Assembly (NCBI RefSeq): GCF_014192225.1
Contig: NZ_JACHXS010000001.1
Location: 86,341-150,340 of the forward strand
DNA from: Pseudoduganella umbonata
Lineage (GTDB): Bacteria > Pseudomonadota > Gammaproteobacteria > Burkholderiales > Burkholderiaceae_D
Direction of reading: 5' to 3'
Length of the DNA: 64,000 nucleotides
Of this stretch, positions 54,908 through 64,000 are shown one piece after another. The position numbers were made by a program, and so were the translations under genes. Each line of letters begins with the position of its first letter. Positions within the stretch are counted from its first letter, which is position 1. Below the pieces are notes generated by a model. That model did not search any database, was not told the DNA's origin, and saw only the letters and a program-made list of their open reading frames with translations.

Positions 54908-55432
54908 ATGAGTGCCACAGCCAAGCCGCGTGATGCAGTCGCCCTGTTGAAGCAGGACCACGACGAAGTCAAGGCCATGTTCAAGCAATATGAAGAGCTG
55001 GGCGACCGCGCGTTCGCCAGCAAGCAGAAACTGGCCGAGAAGATCTGCCTGGAGCTGACGAAGCACGCGATCGCCGAGGAAGAGATTTTCTATCCGGCCG
55101 TGCGCGCCGACGTGGAAGACGCGGATGACCTGGTCGACGAAGCAACCGTCGAGCATGCTTCGGCAAAGGACCTGATCGCGCAGATCCATGCGATGGATCC
55201 GCACGACGACCTGTACGACGCCAAGGTCAAGGTGCTGGGCGAGTATATCGACCACCACGTCAAGGAAGAGGAAGAGGAAATGTTCCCTGCCGCTAAGGAA
55301 GCGGCGAAGGACAGCAAGCTGGACCTCGTGGCGCTGGGCGAGCGGATCCAGGCCCGCAAGGACGAGATCGAGGAAATCCCGCCGATGCCGGTACCGGGCA
55401 AGGTGCTGTATTCGAACCAGCCGGCGGCCTGA
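54908..55432 (+). CDS. Hemerythrin HHE-domain protein
   Basis: 174 residues. Metal ligands appear as QDHDEV, KHAIAEEE, VEHASA and DHHVKEEEE, a complete di-iron set of the HHE type. C-terminal extension with KVLYSNQP. Start behind AAGGAGCAGCC. Members bind O2 or NO or sense redox state. Possible link to the nitric oxide module, but it is 11 kb away. Confidence 0.88.
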   Translation: MSATAKPRDAVALLKQDHDEVKAMFKQYEELGDRAFASKQKLAEKICLELTKHAIAEEEIFYPAVRADVEDADDLVDEATVEHASAKDLIAQIHAMDPHDDLYDAKVKVLGEYIDHHVKEEEEEMFPAAKEAAKDSKLDLVALGERIQARKDEIEEIPPMPVPGKVLYSNQPAA

Positions 55433-55497
55433 CGGGGCGCCGGCCCGGGACATGATCGCGAGGCATTGCCGCAGCGATCAGGTCTCCGGAACGCCCG

Positions 55498-57159
55498 CTA
55501 CGATCGCACTGCGGCCGTAGTGGCTGCTGTGGCCGTCGCGGGCGCGGCGGCGGCGCCGGCTGTCAGGCTGGCGATCGCCTTCATCAGGCTGTCGATGTCG
55601 ACCGGTTTCACCAGGTGCATGTCGAATCCCGCTTCCAGCACGCGGCGCTGGTCTTCGGCCAGGCCGTAGCCGGTCAGCGCGATGAGCCGGATGTTCTGCA
55701 TGTCCGGGTCGGCGCGCAGGCGGCGCGCCACTTCGTAGCCGTCGATGCCTGGCAGGCCGATGTCGACCAGTGCCACGCCGGGACGGTATTCGCGCGCCAC
55801 GGCAAGACCTTCGAGTCCGTCGGCGGCATGGCGCACCTCGTAGCCGTAGCAGGAGAGCATCATCGCCATCATTTCGCGGCCGTCGTCGTTATCTTCGATC
55901 AGCAAAACATTGGGCTTGGCCTGTTCGTTTGTTTCCATGATTTGCAAGGTTGGTTCAGTGATTCGTTCGGTGCGCGGGAGGCGGATCAGGAAGGTGCTGC
56001 CTTCGCCGGGGCCGGCGCTGTCGGCTTCCACGCCGCCGCCATGCAATTCGACCAGGCGCCGCACCAGCGCCAGGCCGATGCCGAGCCCACCCTGGGCCCG
56101 GTCAAGCGTGCTCGTGCCCTGCACGAACACGTCGAACACGTGCGGCAGCAGGTCGGCATTGATGCCGACACCGGTATCGTGCACGGTCAGTATGACGTCT
56201 TCCTCGTCCACTTCGAGCAGCACGTCGATCGCGCCGCCGGGCGGCGTGTATTTGAGGGCATTGTCGAGCAGGTTCGAGAAGATCTGTTCCAGCCGTGTCA
56301 CGTCGCCGTCGACCCAGCCGGTTTCCAGTTCCACATGGACTTCGTAGTCGGCCGTGCGCCCCGTGGTGCGATAGGTTTCCAGGCAGTTGCGGATCAGCGC
56401 GGCCATGTCCACCGGCGCGCGGTTCAGCAGGATCTTGCCGGACATTGCGCGCGACAGGTCGAGCAGGTCGTCGACGATGCGGCCCAGGTGCTGGCTCTGG
56501 CGCTGGATGATCTTCCTGGCGCGGATGGTCGCATCGGCCCCCACCGCCGGCAGCCCCAGCAGCGAAGCGGCGCTGCTGATCGCCGACAGCGGATTGCGCA
56601 GCTCGTGACCCAGCATCGCCAGGAACTCGTCCTTGGCATGGTTCTGCCGCTCCGCCACCTTGCGTTCCTCGATCTCCTGCAGCAACCGCCGGTTGCTGCT
56701 GATGAGATCCGTGGTGCGCTGGTTCAGCTGGCGAGCCTGCCGCTTCAGTTCCTCGTTCTTCATCGCCAGTGCCACGAACACGGAAATCTTCGCGTGCAGG
56801 ATCTGCGGGATGACCGGTGTGAACAGGAAGTCGGCCGCGCCCCGCTGGTAAGCCTTCAGGCGATCGAGCTCGTCCGCTACAAAGGCGGTGATGAAAATGA
56901 TCGGGATGTTGGCCGAACGGGCCCGCTGGTGGATCGCCTCGGCGGTCTCGAAGCCGTCCATGCCCGGCATGTTCACGTCCAGCAGGATGACGGCGAAGTC
57001 GTGCATCAGGACCTGCCGCAACGCTTCTTCGCCACTGCGCGCGGCGATGACCTCGTACGACTCCTGCTCGGCCCACTGCGCCAGCAAACTCGTCAGTGCA
57101 AACAGGCTGTTGGCGTCGTCGTTCACGACGAGAATTTTTGGTTTGTCTACTTTGGCCAC
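55498..57159 (-). CDS. REC-histidine kinase-REC hybrid signalling protein, cytoplasmic
   Basis: About 553 residues from GTG at 57159. The N-terminal receiver ([11 protein letters not shown]; phospho-Asp in [12 protein letters not shown]) is followed by a coiled coil. Then comes HisKA with [12 protein letters not shown], HATPase ([27 protein letters not shown]), and a second receiver ([22 protein letters not shown]). The Ala/Thr-rich end is variable. A TTG at 57228 would add 23 residues. No membrane segments, so it likely receives phosphate from another kinase through its first receiver. Confidence 0.83.
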   Translation of the reverse strand: MAKVDKPKILVVNDDANSLFALTSLLAQWAEQESYEVIAARSGEEALRQVLMHDFAVILLDVNMPGMDGFETAEAIHQRARSANIPIIFITAFVADELDRLKAYQRGAADFLFTPVIPQILHAKISVFVALAMKNEELKRQARQLNQRTTDLISSNRRLLQEIEERKVAERQNHAKDEFLAMLGHELRNPLSAISSAASLLGLPAVGADATIRARKIIQRQSQHLGRIVDDLLDLSRAMSGKILLNRAPVDMAALIRNCLETYRTTGRTADYEVHVELETGWVDGDVTRLEQIFSNLLDNALKYTPPGGAIDVLLEVDEEDVILTVHDTGVGINADLLPHVFDVFVQGTSTLDRAQGGLGIGLALVRRLVELHGGGVEADSAGPGEGSTFLIRLPRTERITEPTLQIMETNEQAKPNVLLIEDNDDGREMMAMMLSCYGYEVRHAADGLEGLAVAREYRPGVALVDIGLPGIDGYEVARRLRADPDMQNIRLIALTGYGLAEDQRRVLEAGFDMHLVKPVDIDSLMKAIASLTAGAAAAPATATAATTAAVRS

Positions 57160-57215
57160 GGGTGCGTATCGTTGGGATGCACTGCTGAAAATAATTCTGT
57201 TAGACAAACATCTGA

Positions 57216-57782
<567 letters not shown>

Positions 57783-58214
57783 GCCCGCCGCTCCGGTCCG
57801 CAGTTGGTGGACCGGCTCAGCCGCTACGATAGCGTTTCCTGCCTCGGTGATCGCTGCGGTGATCACTGAGGCTTCTCATCGTAGGTTATCACTGCGGCCG
57901 TCATTGCGGTCATCACTGCGCTCGTCACTACGGTTATCGCCGGGCTCGTCGCCGCGATCATCACTGCGCTTGTTACTGCGACTGTTACTGCGACTATTAC
58001 TGCGATCATCATTGCGGGTGTCTGTGCTGAGGTCAACGCACGGCGACGTGTCGATGCCGATATCGCAGCAGGCATCAGGCACGAGGCATCGGGCATCAGG
58101 CATCAGGCACAAGGCATCAGGCGCCATTCCCGGGCTGTGGGTATTCCCAAGCTGCCGGCATGGTGCCTGCCGCCTTTTTTTGCCGTTGCGCGCGCCATGC
58201 GCACGCTCCAGCAA
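57783..58214. repeat. Gene-free gap filled by two kinds of tandem repeats
   Basis: From about 57860 to 58020 units of 12 bp related to CACTGCGATCAT and TACTGCGACTGT run in sequence. From about 58070 to 58125 a 7-8 bp unit GGCATCA recurs. All three minus-strand frames stay partly open because of the 12-bp period, giving repetitive peptides that I do not accept as genes. No promoter or terminator is evident. Confidence 0.8.
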
Positions 58215-59210
58215 TCACATGGTGGTTGCCACGCTCTTGAGCTGGTGGGGCATTGCGGCGGCGGCAGCGGCCAGGGCCGTACTGTCCGGCGCGGAGCAGA
58301 AGCGGTTCTTGCCCGAGCGCTTTGCGTCGTACAAGGCATTGTCGGCCGCGTGGATCAGGTCGCCAACGGAGCCGGCGTCGTCCGGGAACAGCGCAATGCC
58401 GATCGACGTGGACAGCCGCAGTGTGATGCCATTGACGACGTAGGGTTCGGACACCACGTCGATCAGTTTCGATGCCGGTTCGCGCGCGTCGTTCAGGCCG
58501 TTCACGTCGCCCAGCACGATGACGAATTCGTCGCCGCCCACGCGCGCGACCGTATCTTCCTTGCGCGACGAGCCGACCAGCCGCTGGGCAGCCAGTTTCA
58601 GGATCTCGTCGCCATAGGCGTGGCCGTGGGTATCGTTGATGGGCTTGAAACCGTCGAGGTCGAGGTACATCACAGCGGCCTTGCGGCCATTGCGCAGCGC
58701 GTGCTGGACGGTGGTTTCGATACGGTCCTCGAGCAGGCGGCGGTTCGGCAGGCCCGTCAGCGGGTCGTGCAGCGCCAGTTCCTGCTGCCGCTTGCTGTAC
58801 TGCGCCAGTTCCTTGTAGAGCAGGCGCACTTCCAGCATGTTGTGGATGCGCTTGTGCACTTCGAGCAGGTCGAACGGTTTGCTGATGAAGTCGCGGGCGC
58901 CCGCTTCCAGCGCGGCGATCTTGAAGCTCGGCTGGGCCGTCAGCGCCAGTACGGGCAGATAGCCTTCCTGTTCGATTTCCTTCAGGCCTTTCATGACCTG
59001 GAAACCATTCAGGCCCGGCATCTGCAGGTCCAGCAGGATCAGATCGTAATTATGTTGCCGGTGCAAGGCGCAGACCTGGTCGGGCAGCATGGTGGCCGTC
59101 ACGTTGGCGTAGCCGGCTTCGCGGAGGATCTCGAGCATCAGATCGACGTTATCCGCACAGTCGTCTACGACCAGTATCTTGGCATTCAGGATCTCATCCG
59201 GGCTGGGCAT
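58215..59210 (-). CDS. Response regulator with diguanylate cyclase output (REC-GGDEF)
   Basis: 331 residues. Receiver at 10-130 (ILVVDDCADN; LILLDLQMPGLNG; Lys in FISKPFD), then GGDEF at about 155-310. The active-site motif GGDEF is intact and an inhibition site RKED lies five residues before it (RKEDTVARVGGDEF), so it should make cyclic-di-GMP with product feedback. Same layout as PleD-like or WspR-like regulators. Cognate kinase likely among the neighbouring hybrids. Confidence 0.9.
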   Translation of the reverse strand: MPSPDEILNAKILVVDDCADNVDLMLEILREAGYANVTATMLPDQVCALHRQHNYDLILLDLQMPGLNGFQVMKGLKEIEQEGYLPVLALTAQPSFKIAALEAGARDFISKPFDLLEVHKRIHNMLEVRLLYKELAQYSKRQQELALHDPLTGLPNRRLLEDRIETTVQHALRNGRKAAVMYLDLDGFKPINDTHGHAYGDEILKLAAQRLVGSSRKEDTVARVGGDEFVIVLGDVNGLNDAREPASKLIDVVSEPYVVNGITLRLSTSIGIALFPDDAGSVGDLIHAADNALYDAKRSGKNRFCSAPDSTALAAAAAAMPHQLKSVATTM

Positions 59211-59503
59211 AGTTGTCTCGCAATACTGGGCTTCGGCAAATTCGTGGCCAAAGCGGAATACTCAGTGTAGCGCCGAAGAATTTGCTGCGGCGCACGTCAA
59301 GGAAAATTCTTATCCTGAGGAAGAATTTTCAAGCTTCGCAGTGTACCAAACCGCAGACATGTTTCTTGTAGGACATTGCCGCGTCATGCAGTAGGACACT
59401 TTTTTTTGCATTATAAATTAATTAATACGCATCGACTATTTTCTTGAGCAAATGTGTGGCATACACACACGTAGTTGATGTATATGCGAAAAACGTATAT
59501 GGA
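59211..59503. other. AT-rich intergenic region
   Basis: 293 bases, clearly AT-richer than its surroundings (for example around 59401-59440). It separates the diguanylate cyclase from the multi-PAS kinase. GAAAATTCTTATCCTGAGG and AAGAATTTTC around 59302-59332 form an inverted repeat. Possible promoter of the cyclase gene; no gene seen. Confidence 0.5.
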
Positions 59504-62485
59504 TCACGATTGCATGCTGCGGCTTCGCGCTGCCGCCAACGCCACCGCGGCCACCAGCTCGGGCGGCTCGACCGGCTTGGCGATGTGATCCGTAAAGCCG
59601 GCCGCCAGCGTGCGCAACCGGTCTTCCGAGCGGGCGAAGGCGGTCAGTGCAATCGCCGGGACGTTACCGCCCGCTTCCGGCCCCAGCGCGCGCACCCGGG
59701 CCAGCAATTCGAAGCCATCCATTTCGGGCATGCCGATGTCGGACAGCAGCAGGTCGGGCAGCCAGCGCGGCAGCAGCGACAGCGCGGCCGGCGCACTGTC
59801 GGCGGTGACGACGTCGGCATTGCAATCCGACAATACCCGCTTGATCAGCTCGCGCGTGTCCGGCTCGTCGTCGACGATCAGCACGCGCAGGCCGCCCAGG
59901 TCGCGGAGGTCGTCCGTGACGGCTGCGCGCGGCTCGCCGTCCGGCAGCGCCGGGCGGGCAGGGCGCTCGGCACCGGGCACGCGTGCCGCCAGCGGCAGCC
60001 GCACGGTGAACGTGGCGCCGCGGCCTTCGCCGGCGCTGTCGACCGTGACGGTGCCGCCGTGCTGCTCGACCAGGTGCTTGACGATCGACAGGCCAAGCCC
60101 CAGCCCGCCGTGACGGCGCGTCGACGAGGCATCGGCCTGGCGGAAATGCTCGAACACGTGGGCCAGGAAGCTGGCACCGATGCCGATGCCGGTATCGGCG
60201 ACCACGAGTTCGGCCTGGCCGTCCGCCTCGCGCACGCCGATGCGCACCGAGCCGTCCTGCGGCGTGAACTTGATCGCGTTCGAGAGCAGGTTCCACACCA
60301 CCTGCTGCAGGCGGCCCTGGTCCGCCGCGACCAGGCCGCAGGGCTGGAAGTCGCGCTCGATGCGGATATTCCTGGCCGCCGCGGCCGGACGGACCGTCTC
60401 GATCGCCGCCTCGGCCACGGCGGCGGGCGCGATGGCTTCGATGTCCAGCAGGACCTTGCCGGACATGATGCGGCTCATGTCCAGCAAGTCTTCGATCAGC
60501 TGGGCCTGGGCGCGGGCGTTGCGCTCGATCGTCTGCAGCCCCTTCTGCAGGTCCGCCTCGCCGCGGCCGCCGCGCCGCAGGACCTGCGACCAGCCGAGGA
60601 TCGCCGTCAGCGGCGTGCGCAGTTCATGCGACAGCGTGGCCAGGAATTCATCCTTCATCTGGCTCGTGCGCTCGGCTTCGGCGCGCGCATTGCGTTCGCT
60701 GTCGAGCAGAGCGATGCGCTCTTCGGCGGCACGGCGCGCCGCTTCGTTCAGGCGCGCATTGTCGATCGCCACGCCGGCCTGGGCGGCAATGCCGCCGATG
60801 ATGCGCTCGGTGCGGTCGCTGAACATGCCCGGTTCCGGGTGGCCGAACAGCAGCGTGCCGATGACGCTGCCGTCGCGCGACATCACGGGCGCGGCCAGGT
60901 AGCTGCGCAGCAGCGTTGCATGCTGGGCCGGCAGCACCGGCGCGCATTCCGGCTGGCGCAGCAGGTCGCTGCAGCGCGTGATGCCGGTGCCCCTCAGCGT
61001 ATCGCCGAACAGCGCGGCGGCATCGGCCAGCGCCAGCGCCTCGAACTGCGGCGGTACCTGGCCGGACAGCGTAAACGGCGTCAGCGCATGGTTGCCCTGG
61101 CTGCTGCCTGCCGCATCGTCGCCGGTGGCGCTGCGCGAGCCATGGTAGAAAAAGGCGCCAAAGCGTGCGCCGCTGATCCGGGTGGCCGCATCGGTCACTT
61201 CCTGCAGCAGCGGCTGCAGGTCACGGTGCCGGGCCAGCGCGTTGCCGGTACTGTTCAACAGTTCCAGCACGGCCGTTTCGTCGCGCAGCGCTTCCTGGGC
61301 GCGCTTGACCTGGTCGACGTCCGTGCTGGTGCCGAACCAGCGCAGCGTGCGGCCATCGGCGCCACGCACCGGATTGGCGCGGGTCAGGAACCAGCGGTAC
61401 TGGCCGTCCACGCCGCGGATCGGAAATTCCATTTCGAATGGCCGGCCCGATTCGATCGCCCGCTTCCAGTGCTGCGTCATCGCCGGAATGCATTCGGGGT
61501 CGTAGACCTCGCTCCACGCGTCGCCGCGCAGGGCGTCGCTCGTCAGGCCGGTGTACTCGAACCAGCGCCGGTTGTACCAGGTCATGCGGCCATCGTGGTG
61601 GGCGATCCATGCCAGCTGCGGGATCGAATCGGCCAGCGCACGCAACTGGGCTTCGCTGTCCTTCAGCGCTTCCTCGGTGGCGCGCCGCGTCGTGATGTCC
61701 TGCACCATGCCGGTCATGCCGAGCAGGCGGTCGCCATCGCCATAGTTGCCGTGGCCAACGACGGAGATCCAGCGCACGGTGCCGCTGCCACCATCGGCGG
61801 CATTGCCGGCGTCGATGCGGCATTCGATATCGAAGTCGCGCTGCGCCGTGAAGGCGTCGATGAATGCCTGCCGCGCCGCCGCGCGGTCCTCGGGGGCGAT
61901 GCGCTCCTGCAGTGCGTGCCGCGAGATGGGCGAACTATCCGGCAGTTCGAGGATGTCGGCGGCGCGGCGGCCCAGCGTGACGAGATCGGTGGCGGCATCC
62001 CACGTCCAGTCGCCCAGCCTGCCGGCCGCCATCGCCACCTGGAGCCGGTTGCTGCTTTCGCGCAGCGCCCGTTCGCCGCGCTTGCGCCCGTCGATATCGA
62101 ACAGCGTGCAGGTTAGGCCCTGCGGCGACGGGCAGGCCCGCACTTCGATCCAGCGGCGGCAGGGCGCGTGGAACAGTTCGCTGACGACGGCCGTGCGATC
62201 GGCCATCGCCTGGCGCAACTGCGCTTCGAGCGCGCTGCCCGGCAGGCCCGGGAATGCCTGCCACAGGTTGCGGCCCGCGGCGGCCTCGGCGGTGCCCAGC
62301 AAAACGGCAGCGCGGCTGTTGATATACGTGATCGTCCAGTCGCTGCCGATGATGGCCAGGCCGTCGGCAATGCTCTCCAGCACGTCGTCCGTCCACGCGC
62401 GCGTGCGGCGCAACTCTTCCTGCGCTTCCAGCATGGCGCGCCGCAGGTCGGCTTCGGAAGGGGCAGCCCCGTTGGAAGGAATCAT
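59504..62485 (-). CDS. Multi-PAS/GAF hybrid histidine kinase with receiver, cytoplasmic
   Basis: 993 residues. Three PAS-like domains (about 15-130, 135-265, 270-400; blocks WIAHHDGRMTWYNRRW and FGTSTDVDQVKRA), then a GAF domain (about 410-580). HisKA has LSHELRTPLTAILGW. HATPase follows (NLLSNAIKFT; DTGIGIG; GGLGLGLSIV), and a C-terminal receiver (VLIVDDEPDT; LLSDIGMPEMDG). No membrane helices. The start at 62485 lacks a good RBS. Together with the PAS-REC protein upstream it forms a two-gene unit. Confidence 0.88.
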   Translation of the reverse strand: MIPSNGAAPSEADLRRAMLEAQEELRRTRAWTDDVLESIADGLAIIGSDWTITYINSRAAVLLGTAEAAAGRNLWQAFPGLPGSALEAQLRQAMADRTAVVSELFHAPCRRWIEVRACPSPQGLTCTLFDIDGRKRGERALRESSNRLQVAMAAGRLGDWTWDAATDLVTLGRRAADILELPDSSPISRHALQERIAPEDRAAARQAFIDAFTAQRDFDIECRIDAGNAADGGSGTVRWISVVGHGNYGDGDRLLGMTGMVQDITTRRATEEALKDSEAQLRALADSIPQLAWIAHHDGRMTWYNRRWFEYTGLTSDALRGDAWSEVYDPECIPAMTQHWKRAIESGRPFEMEFPIRGVDGQYRWFLTRANPVRGADGRTLRWFGTSTDVDQVKRAQEALRDETAVLELLNSTGNALARHRDLQPLLQEVTDAATRISGARFGAFFYHGSRSATGDDAAGSSQGNHALTPFTLSGQVPPQFEALALADAAALFGDTLRGTGITRCSDLLRQPECAPVLPAQHATLLRSYLAAPVMSRDGSVIGTLLFGHPEPGMFSDRTERIIGGIAAQAGVAIDNARLNEAARRAAEERIALLDSERNARAEAERTSQMKDEFLATLSHELRTPLTAILGWSQVLRRGGRGEADLQKGLQTIERNARAQAQLIEDLLDMSRIMSGKVLLDIEAIAPAAVAEAAIETVRPAAAARNIRIERDFQPCGLVAADQGRLQQVVWNLLSNAIKFTPQDGSVRIGVREADGQAELVVADTGIGIGASFLAHVFEHFRQADASSTRRHGGLGLGLSIVKHLVEQHGGTVTVDSAGEGRGATFTVRLPLAARVPGAERPARPALPDGEPRAAVTDDLRDLGGLRVLIVDDEPDTRELIKRVLSDCNADVVTADSAPAALSLLPRWLPDLLLSDIGMPEMDGFELLARVRALGPEAGGNVPAIALTAFARSEDRLRTLAAGFTDHIAKPVEPPELVAAVALAAARSRSMQS

Positions 62486-62599
62486 TGGTGGAGGTTCAGG
62501 ACAGTTGTTTGTAGCCGGCTTACCGTGCGGACACCGCAGCGGATTGTAGCGCTGCGACAGCGCATGTGCCCGCACCGTTGGCCCATCGGTGCCAGCCGG

Positions 62600-63418
62600 T
62601 CAGCCGCGTGGAATGCGCTCAAGGATCGCTTGCAACTGTTCGATATCGTAAGGTTTCTGGATCGCGTCGGCGGGGAAGTCGAGCTGCTGGGTCAGCGTGC
62701 CGCTGTAGCCGGACGCGAAGATCACGCGCAGCCCGGGCCGGAGCGCCACGGCGCGGCGGGCTACCTCGACACCGGAAATGCCGGGCAGGCTGACATCGGT
62801 GAACAGCACGTCGTATGCACGGGCGTCCAGGTACTGCAGCGCACGTTCGCCGTCGGCCACCGCATCGACGTCGTGGCCGATCGCGCGCAGCATTTCGCAG
62901 ACCAGGTATTGCGCGTCGAGATTGTCCTCGACCACCAGCATCTTCAGTGCGCGCGCGCTGTCGGCGGCGGGCGCGGCCACGGCGCTCGGCGGGGCCAGCG
63001 TGCACAGGATGCCGAGCACGACGCCGTCGCCGTCGCACAGCGGCGTGTAGTACAGGTCGAATCGCTGCTCGCTGACACCGTCGGCGCGCCACATCTGCAA
63101 TGCCTGGCCGGGGAAGGCCAGCGATTCGCCGCTCCATGCCCGTTCCAGCGCGGCCGGGTTCCAGCTCCAGGCGGAAGGCTGCATTGCCGGGATGCGGCCG
63201 CCGGGCGGTTGCGTGGGCAGGCCGGACAGGGCCGTGTAGGCGCCATTGAGCAGCATGACTTGCCGGCGCCCCCACATCACCAGGGTAGGCAGCGGCGAGT
63301 TCAGCATGAGGTCGGCCGCGACGCGCAGTGTCAGCGGCCAGCTGTCCGGGTGGCCCACATCGGTGCGGGACCAGTCGACCTCCAGCGTGGACAGGCTGTT
63401 CGCGGGGCAAGCACTCAT
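62600..63418 (-). CDS. PAS-like/receiver protein without output domain
   Basis: 272 residues. N-terminal PAS-like part of the type found in front of bacteriophytochrome-like kinases (WPLTLRVAADLMLNSPLPTLVMWG; VMLLNGAYTAL). C-terminal receiver with phospho-Asp in VLFTDVSLPGISG and Lys in AIQKPYD. No kinase or DNA-binding part. It could be a single-domain phosphate acceptor for the large kinase downstream, or the remnant of a longer hybrid that lost its kinase core. Confidence 0.78.
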   Translation of the reverse strand: MSACPANSLSTLEVDWSRTDVGHPDSWPLTLRVAADLMLNSPLPTLVMWGRRQVMLLNGAYTALSGLPTQPPGGRIPAMQPSAWSWNPAALERAWSGESLAFPGQALQMWRADGVSEQRFDLYYTPLCDGDGVVLGILCTLAPPSAVAAPAADSARALKMLVVEDNLDAQYLVCEMLRAIGHDVDAVADGERALQYLDARAYDVLFTDVSLPGISGVEVARRAVALRPGLRVIFASGYSGTLTQQLDFPADAIQKPYDIEQLQAILERIPRG

Positions 63419-63715
63419 GCAGGGGTCTCCATTGTCATGTGTATAGGTGGAAGCATGCTACACCAAACGGCCATCGATGGCGGACCCTCCTGGCGCTGGA
63501 CAAACGGAAAACTTATACCTATAATCCTGCCTCCTTCGCAACGAACGCTGCGGAGGGCGGCGGAAGACAGGGCCTTTACGGCTGCGGGAAGCCAGGCAGC
63601 AGGATGAAGTAAAGACGGCGAAGTAATCAGGTGAAGTAATACCGGACTGAGCTGTACGAAAAATCAAGCTTTCCCAATCGTAATGAGTTGTGTAAAATGC
63701 CGAACGCTGTAGATT
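63419..63715. other. Intergenic region before the tRNA genes
   Basis: 297 bases with no supported gene. Short minus-strand frames run from here across the tRNA genes and are artefacts. The tRNA promoter is expected shortly before 63716 (TTGTGTAAAATGC near 63689). Confidence 0.5.
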
Positions 63716-63792
63716 GCGGCTGTAGCTCAGCTGGATAGAGTACTTGGCTACGAACCAAGGGGTCGTGGGTTCGATTCCTGCCAGCCGCACCA
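63716..63792 (+). tRNA. tRNA-Arg (ACG)
   Basis: 77-nt cloverleaf with acceptor GCGGCTG / CAGCCGC and encoded CCA. Anticodon loop CTACGAA (anticodon ACG, reading CGU/CGC/CGA through inosine) on the stem CTTGG / CCAAG. T-arm GTGGGTTCGATTCCTGC. Confidence 0.97.
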
Positions 63793-63910
63793 GATTTTCG
63801 TACCGATGGCCGGAAGGTCGGCGGGAGCAGTAAAGAAGTACACAGCAGGCGTGCGCTCGGCGTTGCGCCGGTTGTTATAATGCAGTAAGAAGATGCATTG
63901 AATGAGTTTT

Positions 63911-63987
63911 GCGGCTGTAGCTCAGCTGGATAGAGTACTTGGCTACGAACCAAGGGGTCGTGGGTTCGATTCCTGCCAGCCGCACCA
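63911..63987 (+). tRNA. tRNA-Arg (ACG), second identical copy
   Basis: Identical in all 77 positions to the copy at 63716, including CCA. The 118-base spacer between the copies is not repeated, so the two copies are kept identical by selection or conversion. Confidence 0.97.
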
Positions 63988-64000
63988 GTTTTACCGGTGG

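Noticed and set aside
57863..58214. Small repetitive frames in the 57.8-58.2 kb gap
   Set aside because: They arise from the 12-bp repeat and exist in more than one frame.
59444..62116. Plus-strand open frame of 890 codons opposite the multi-PAS kinase
   Set aside because: Composition is of the antisense type and the opposite strand has full kinase motifs.
63458..63953. Minus-strand frames covering the tRNA genes
   Set aside because: They are repeated only because the two tRNA genes are identical.

Overview
The window is GC-rich DNA from a Gram-negative betaproteobacterium. The best match is an Oxalobacteraceae-type genome (Massilia / Pseudoduganella / Duganella group). The evidence is the Burkholderiales-type 16-strand porins, IclR-controlled pca genes, a 4-hydroxybenzoate branch run by an AraC-type regulator, AGGAGA-type ribosome binding sites, and dispersed palindromes built on GGTGTCnGACACC. 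The genus call is an inference from gene style, not a measurement.

About half of the window (1.2-33.4 kb) is a funnel for lignin- and plant-derived aromatics. Vanillate (vanAB), 4-hydroxybenzoate (pobA) and quinate/shikimate (shikimate dehydrogenase homologue, aroQ, a 3-dehydroshikimate dehydratase homologue) all lead to protocatechuate. PcaHG, PcaB and a fused PcaC-PcaD protein take it to 3-oxoadipate, and PcaIJ and PcaF finish to succinyl-CoA plus acetyl-CoA. Uptake is provided by a Liv-type ABC transporter with one permease/ATPase set (7.4-10.8 kb) and two paralogous binding proteins (1.2 and 13.9 kb), by an MHS-family symporter, a second MFS protein, and two outer-membrane porins. Control is by three IclR proteins, one MarR protein and one AraC protein. 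Clear inverted-repeat operators lie in several of the divergent promoters, and the porin/binding-protein promoter and the pcaIJF promoter share the same paired box.

At 20.5-22.8 kb, between the protocatechuate and 4-hydroxybenzoate genes, sit two genes unrelated to aromatic catabolism. One encodes a metzincin-type zinc protease; the other encodes a smaller protein carrying the same 90-residue domain.

From 33.4 kb on the window is mixed. It holds a Ser/Gly/Thr-rich exported protein, a zinc alcohol dehydrogenase with a His-rich protein and a FAD-Rieske oxidoreductase, a Nudix hydrolase, an aminotransferase homologue whose cofactor-binding lysine is Gln, a hybrid kinase, and an nsrR-hmp nitric oxide module with a textbook operator. 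These are followed by an HDOD protein, dadA with a divergent Lrp regulator, an unrecognised 526-residue membrane-hairpin protein, a type II NADH dehydrogenase overlapping a regulator made of two TetR units, an exported SurE with a lipoprotein, and a hemerythrin. The last 10 kb is dense in two-component proteins and a diguanylate cyclase, and ends with two identical tRNA-Arg(ACG) genes.

Several intergenic gaps hold short tandem repeats, many with a 12-bp period and unrelated unit sequences. One 390-bp array behind livF is built of 72- and 58-bp hairpin units whose arms show compensatory base changes.
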